Positions 23,803 through 26,227 of a stretch of DNA of 26,227 nt are shown piece after piece (the first letter of the stretch is position 1; each line of letters begins with the position of its first letter). The position numbers were made by a program, and so were the translations under genes. The stretch is taken from IMG/VR virus record IMGVR_UViG_3300020469_000226, positions 1-26,227 of that record. One strand, given 5' to 3'. The stretch is from a virus. The notes beneath the pieces were generated by a model. That model ran no database searches. It was not told the origin of the DNA and saw nothing but the letters and a program-made list of their open reading frames with translations.

Positions 23803-24520
23803 TAGTTGTGAAGATGAATATATCTATGGTAATTGTGATAGGTTAAGTCCTGAAGCACCAGTTCCTGTTATGAAGCTTGGGAGAGTGGAAACCAAGTCTG
23901 GTATGGCTGGTAATGTGTGCTTAAACCTACAAGCATTTAATTTAAACATTACTTTTTTAACTAATACTGAAAAAATAACTAAAACTAGATTTATAGATGA
24001 AGGATCCAATTATCAGATGCTTCGTGTGGATAGTGAGCAAAGAACAAAACCTATGTTAGTACCAGTTTCTACTGGTAGTTTTGATGCTGTTGTTATATCT
24101 GATTATGATAAGGGATATCTTACTTCAGAAAAGATATTTGATATTGTAGAGAGTAGTAGTTGTCCTGTTTTTATTGATAGTAAGAAATCTATATTACCAA
24201 ATAGAAGTAATTGTTTTGTAAAGATAAATGATAAAGAATTTGGCAATATGGATCAAAGATATCCTATTGATAATTTAATAGTAACAAAAGGATCTGAAGG
24301 ATGTATCTACAACAATACATTATATCCAGCAGAGAAAGTAAAGGTTTTTGATGTTGTTGGTGCTGGAGATACATTTTTAGCAGCTTTAGTTTTTGGATAT
24401 CTAAGACATAAAGATATTAATAAAGCAATTATGTTGGGTAATAGAGCAGCAGCAATAGCTGTTCAGCATACAGGAACGTATGTTCTTTCTCAAACAGACA
24501 TAAACGGATTGATATTATAA
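23780..24520 (+). CDS. hldE: PfkB-family kinase, D-glycero-beta-D-manno-heptose 7-phosphate kinase type (HldE N-domain)
   Basis: A ribokinase-fold enzyme of 246 aa. The start LLGDSCEDEYIYGNCDRLSP, then EAPVPVMKL, strongly matches the HldE kinase domain ('GD...D.y.yG...R.SPEAPVPV'). SGMAGNVCLNLQAF is the sugar-binding GG(A)xNV segment, VISDYDKGYL follows, and DVVGAGDTFLAAL (about 192-204) carries the GAGD catalytic base and ATP-site motif. The product would be heptose 1,7-bisphosphate. Against the usual 310-330 residues it lacks roughly 25 residues after the NV segment, where the substrate-lid region lies, and is trimmed elsewhere, so it is a reduced kinase. Its ATG lies inside the adenylyltransferase gene (23-nt overlap), implying coupled translation. 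Motifs for catalysis are kept; substrate is inferred from SPEAPVPV and context. Confidence 0.85.
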   Translation: MKVLLLGDSCEDEYIYGNCDRLSPEAPVPVMKLGRVETKSGMAGNVCLNLQAFNLNITFLTNTEKITKTRFIDEGSNYQMLRVDSEQRTKPMLVPVSTGSFDAVVISDYDKGYLTSEKIFDIVESSSCPVFIDSKKSILPNRSNCFVKINDKEFGNMDQRYPIDNLIVTKGSEGCIYNNTLYPAEKVKVFDVVGAGDTFLAALVFGYLRHKDINKAIMLGNRAAAIAVQHTGTYVLSQTDINGLIL

Positions 24521-24539
24521 GTGTTATAATTGCTACTCT

Positions 24540-24547
24540 TATAAATT
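24540..24547 (+). promoter_or_regulatory. Possible degenerate late promoter (TATAAATT)
   Basis: Seven of eight bases match TATAAATA, and it ends 22 nt before the glutaredoxin ATG, the same spacing as clear late promoters in the window. The mismatch at the last base lowers confidence. A TATAAT at 24525-24530 has no convincing -35 partner. Confidence 0.35.
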
Positions 24548-24569
24548 ATATTTTAAGGTATAAAGTCAT

Positions 24570-24806
24570 ATGAACTTTGCTATTTTTTCAAAAGATGGAT
24601 GTCCTTATTGTGAGAAAGTAAAGGATGTTTTGGAGTTGACAAAAGTAAGTCATGTAGTGTATAATTTAGACGAACACTTTGATCAAAAATCATTCTATGG
24701 TGAATTCGGAGAAGGATCCACCTTTCCACAAGTTGTGGTTGATGGTAAGAAGTTGGGGGGATGTGTTGACACAATCCAATACCTCAAAGAAAACAAAATC
24801 GTCTAA
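24570..24806 (+). CDS. Glutaredoxin (78 aa)
   Basis: A short thiol-disulfide oxidoreductase of the classic CPYC type. The active site C11-P-Y-C14 sits after the first strand (MNFAIFSKDG). TFPQV (near residue 52) supplies the cis-proline, and GGCVDTIQYL the usual GG.D glutathione-binding end. Length is normal for phage glutaredoxins. T4-like phages often carry one to serve ribonucleotide reductase or general thiol balance; no reductase gene is in this window, so its partner is unknown. AAGG (24556-24559) lies upstream of the ATG. Its 3' end is overlapped in another frame by the open stretch that leads into the small membrane protein gene. There is no sign of degradation. Confidence 0.93.
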   Translation: MNFAIFSKDGCPYCEKVKDVLELTKVSHVVYNLDEHFDQKSFYGEFGEGSTFPQVVVDGKKLGGCVDTIQYLKENKIV

Positions 24807-24812
24807 GGGCGG

Positions 24813-24820
24813 TATAAATA
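24813..24820 (+). promoter_or_regulatory. T4-like late promoter (TATAAATA)
   Basis: A perfect TATAAATA lies just after glutaredoxin. Unlike the others it is 104 nt from the next good ATG (24925), inside a stretch that is open in that gene's frame. It could drive the membrane protein and the two following genes. Confidence 0.6.
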
Positions 24821-24924
24821 AATCAGATTACGATATAGATCGTGGGTTTGAATTTATTCTAACTGGAGGTAAAAAGAAAACCAAACCATTACATATTACC
24901 ACACTTAAAATAGGAGAAAGAGAC

Positions 24925-25149
24925 ATGTTAGCAACAAGTTTAGTATTTGGATCATTTCTAACATTATTATTTCTTATAGTGGGAGCCATTGGTGGTTGGG
25001 TAGCCAGAGAATATATGATGAACTACCAAGAAATACCTAGAATACATCCTGAGATGTTTGATGGTAATGGAAACTTGGTTCCAGATGAAATTGTAGCATT
25101 CCGTTTTGAAAACAATTATGACAACGACGAAGAAGACATCGACGACTAG
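24925..25149 (+). CDS. Small membrane protein conserved in marine T4-like phages (74 aa)
   Basis: The start at ATG 24925 is backed by AGGAG (24912-24916) at ideal spacing. Residues 2-24 (LATSLVFGSFLTLLFLIVGA, then IGG) make one clear transmembrane helix. A conserved-looking soluble tail follows (MMNYQEIPRIHPEMFDGNGN, then LVPDEIVAFRFENN) and ends very acidic (DNDEEDIDD). I recall similar small proteins with 'HPEM(Y/F)D..GN..PDE' in cyanophages, but know no function. The frame stays open upstream to at least 24679, across the end of glutaredoxin, and the upstream peptide (KTKSSKGGINKSDYDIDRGF) looks protein-like, so a longer form from GTG 24763 is possible. Its 3' end overlaps the next gene by 32 nt. 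Confidence 0.75.
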   Translation: MLATSLVFGSFLTLLFLIVGAIGGWVAREYMMNYQEIPRIHPEMFDGNGNLVPDEIVAFRFENNYDNDEEDIDD

Positions 25150-25750
25150 AAAGAAGTCAACAGCAGCAACTAAGAAACCTGCTGCTAAGAAATCAACAAC
25201 ACCACAAAAGGTTCCAGACCTTCCAACAAACCCTTTTGCATATGAGGTGTTTGATGCTGTTTCTAAGATGAAAAGTAAAGCATTAAAGATAGAAGCACTT
25301 CAGAGATATAATGATCCTTCTATTAGGGCACTTCTTATTTGGAATTTTGATCCGAATGTAATATCTCAACTTCCTACTGGTGAAGTACCTTATGGGAATA
25401 ATAAGCAGGATGAATTGTCAACAGGAACATTATCAGATAAGATAAATGATGCTGTTGATAAAATGGATGAGATGGGATCTAACTCATTAGGTTCACAAGA
25501 TCAAGGTAGAACAACTATTCGTAAAGAATTTAAGATGTTTTATAACTTTATCAAAGGTGGTAATAACTCTTTGAGTGGTCTTCGTAGAGAAACTATGTTT
25601 ATAGGCATTCTTGAAGGATTACATCCATTAGAAGCAGAGATTCTTATCTTAGTTAAGGATAAGAAGTTAGGTGAGAAGTATAAAATTACAAAGGAAGTTG
25701 TTGCAGAAGCATTTCCACAGATTAATTGGGGAGTAAACAGATCAACATGA
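25118..25750 (+). CDS. Conserved T4-like phage protein with Lys/Thr/Ala-rich N-terminal tail (210 aa; possibly DUF6433-like)
   Basis: The first ATG is at 25118; an earlier in-frame TTG (25106) is less likely. Residues 1-35 are a basic, low-complexity tail (TTTKKTSTTRKKSTAATKKP, then AAKKSTT) like histone H1-type or nucleic-acid-binding tails. The body (NPFAYEVFDAVSKMKSKALK, IEALQRYNDPSIRALLIWNF) is helical. A region rich in Ser/Gly/Asp separates it from a second helical part (EFKMFYNFIKGGNNSLSGLR, LHPLEAEILILVKDKKLG). I associate the body with an unassigned family in T4-like marine phages, possibly DUF6433, from memory only. A link with DNA or late transcription is suggested by the tail and the neighbourhood, not shown. 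It overlaps genes on both sides, so translation is coupled. Confidence 0.75.
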   Translation: MTTTKKTSTTRKKSTAATKKPAAKKSTTPQKVPDLPTNPFAYEVFDAVSKMKSKALKIEALQRYNDPSIRALLIWNFDPNVISQLPTGEVPYGNNKQDELSTGTLSDKINDAVDKMDEMGSNSLGSQDQGRTTIRKEFKMFYNFIKGGNNSLSGLRRETMFIGILEGLHPLEAEILILVKDKKLGEKYKITKEVVAEAFPQINWGVNRST

Positions 25751-26109
25751 GTGAAACAGCAGAGTTAAAAAAACCAGATCTACCTGTAGAAAAGAAGAAA
25801 TCTTTTTGGACTCAAGAAGAAAGAGATAGAATCAAATCACAGTATGGTTGTGAGATGTTAGTTGAGAATGGATCTCTTCATGATGTTAACGGTAAAGAAT
25901 TTCCTACTGATGCTTACATTATAAAGTATGTTTTTGAGGATCAAGTTTGTCTTGATTTGACTAGAGGAACCAAGACTAATTTGTTTGATTTGTATTATGA
26001 CAAGTTCAAGCAAGGTCTAAAAGACATACAGTATGGTACAGGAACTGTAAGTCCAAAGATGTGGGGGTATAGATCTAAGCAAGCACCCCAAAGGAAAAAG
26101 AGAAAGTGA
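25747..26109 (+). CDS. Conserved small phage protein of unknown function (120 aa)
   Basis: ATG 25747 overlaps the previous stop as ATGA; GGGGAG (25729-25734) lies 12 nt before it, so the earlier TTG (25726) is unlikely. The protein starts charged and proline-containing (SETAELKKPDLPVEKKKSFW), then TQEERDRIKSQYGCEMLVE, a compact alpha/beta middle (GKEFPTDAYIIKYVFEDQVC), LFDLYYDKFKQGLKDIQYG and a strongly basic end (KQAPQRKKRK). No named domain is recognised. The basic tail would suit binding to nucleic acid or to a polymerase. In T4 a similarly sized gene pair (33 and 59) acts in late transcription and replication, but I see no sequence match and do not assign either name. An inverted repeat follows 11 nt later. 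Confidence 0.75.
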   Translation: MSETAELKKPDLPVEKKKSFWTQEERDRIKSQYGCEMLVENGSLHDVNGKEFPTDAYIIKYVFEDQVCLDLTRGTKTNLFDLYYDKFKQGLKDIQYGTGTVSPKMWGYRSKQAPQRKKRK

Positions 26110-26120
26110 TTCCAAATATC

Positions 26121-26151
26121 GGGCAAAAAAATCTCCAGGTATTTTTTGCCC
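26121..26151. terminator. Inverted repeat, possible bidirectional terminator
   Basis: A perfect 10-bp stem (gggcaaaaaa at 26121-26130 and ttttttgccc at 26142-26151) encloses an 11-nt loop, 11 nt after the last gene. The T-run lies within the stem on each strand rather than after it, so it is not a textbook terminator, but its place at the end of the gene run and before a late promoter suits one. Confidence 0.55.
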
Positions 26152-26187
26152 TGTAGGGTCGATGTAACAAATTTACATTCCTACTTG

Positions 26188-26196
26188 ACTAAATAA
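26188..26196 (+). promoter_or_regulatory. T4-like late promoter (ACTAAATAA) near window end
   Basis: CTAAATA (26189-26195) is the same variant as at 11513, placed after the inverted repeat and near the right edge. It probably serves a gene that begins beyond the window. Nothing else is seen in 26152-26227. Confidence 0.45.
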
Positions 26197-26227
26197 TTCA
26201 AATGTGTTAGTATTAGCACAATCGTTC

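Noticed and set aside
24525-24530. TATAAT before glutaredoxin as a sigma70 promoter
   Set aside because: No acceptable -35 box at 16-18 nt spacing. The nearest TTGATA is only 10 nt away. The near-late element at 24540 fits better.
25118-26109. T4 gene 59 and gene 33 as names for the last two genes
   Set aside because: Sizes are suggestive, but no sequence motif of either protein is recognised and the order differs from T4, so the names would be guesses.

Overview
This window looks like part of the genome of a low-GC marine T4-like myovirus, of the cyanophage or pelagimyophage kind. Four things point there: a long one-strand run of tail-fibre-like genes; repeated ATAAATA/CTAAATA late-promoter elements 22-35 nt upstream of start codons; fibre modules of the type common in marine T4-like phages (for example DVTNIDSVGLITARTGIKV and DLQIYHNPS); and a tail-end group of small conserved phage proteins. 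No photosynthesis gene, tRNA, integrase or transposase is visible, so the host cannot be fixed. The assignment rests on recalled families, not on a database search.

Layout. (1) 1-257, minus strand: the start of an hldD-like gene (ADP-heptose epimerase), cut by the left edge. (2) 289-19130, plus strand: fourteen tightly packed virion or fibre genes. They include glycine-repeat fibres, a predicted beta-propeller fibre, a fibre with a Calx-beta-like domain and LamG-like domains, a 1314-residue protein with five CBM5/12-like repeats and a pectin-lyase-like region, and a glycine-rich adhesin with 34 cysteines. (3) 19190-24520, plus strand: a six-gene sugar cassette with a GT9-type glycosyltransferase, a NodU/CmcH-type carbamoyltransferase, two related proteins of unknown function, an HldE-type adenylyltransferase and an HldE-type PfkB kinase. 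(4) 24570-26109: glutaredoxin, a small membrane protein and two conserved T4-like phage proteins, then an inverted repeat and a further late promoter leading out of the window.

How the genes may work together. The kinase, adenylyltransferase and epimerase are three of the enzymes that make ADP-heptose. A heptosyltransferase-like enzyme and a carbamoyltransferase stand beside them, so the phage may build and attach a (carbamoylated) heptose. The target could be its own fibres or the host surface. The steps catalysed by GmhA and GmhB are not encoded here. The cassette seems to have a sigma70-like promoter (19125-19153), whereas the fibre genes carry phage late promoters, which suggests different expression timing. 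No gene-free stretch exceeds 300 bases.
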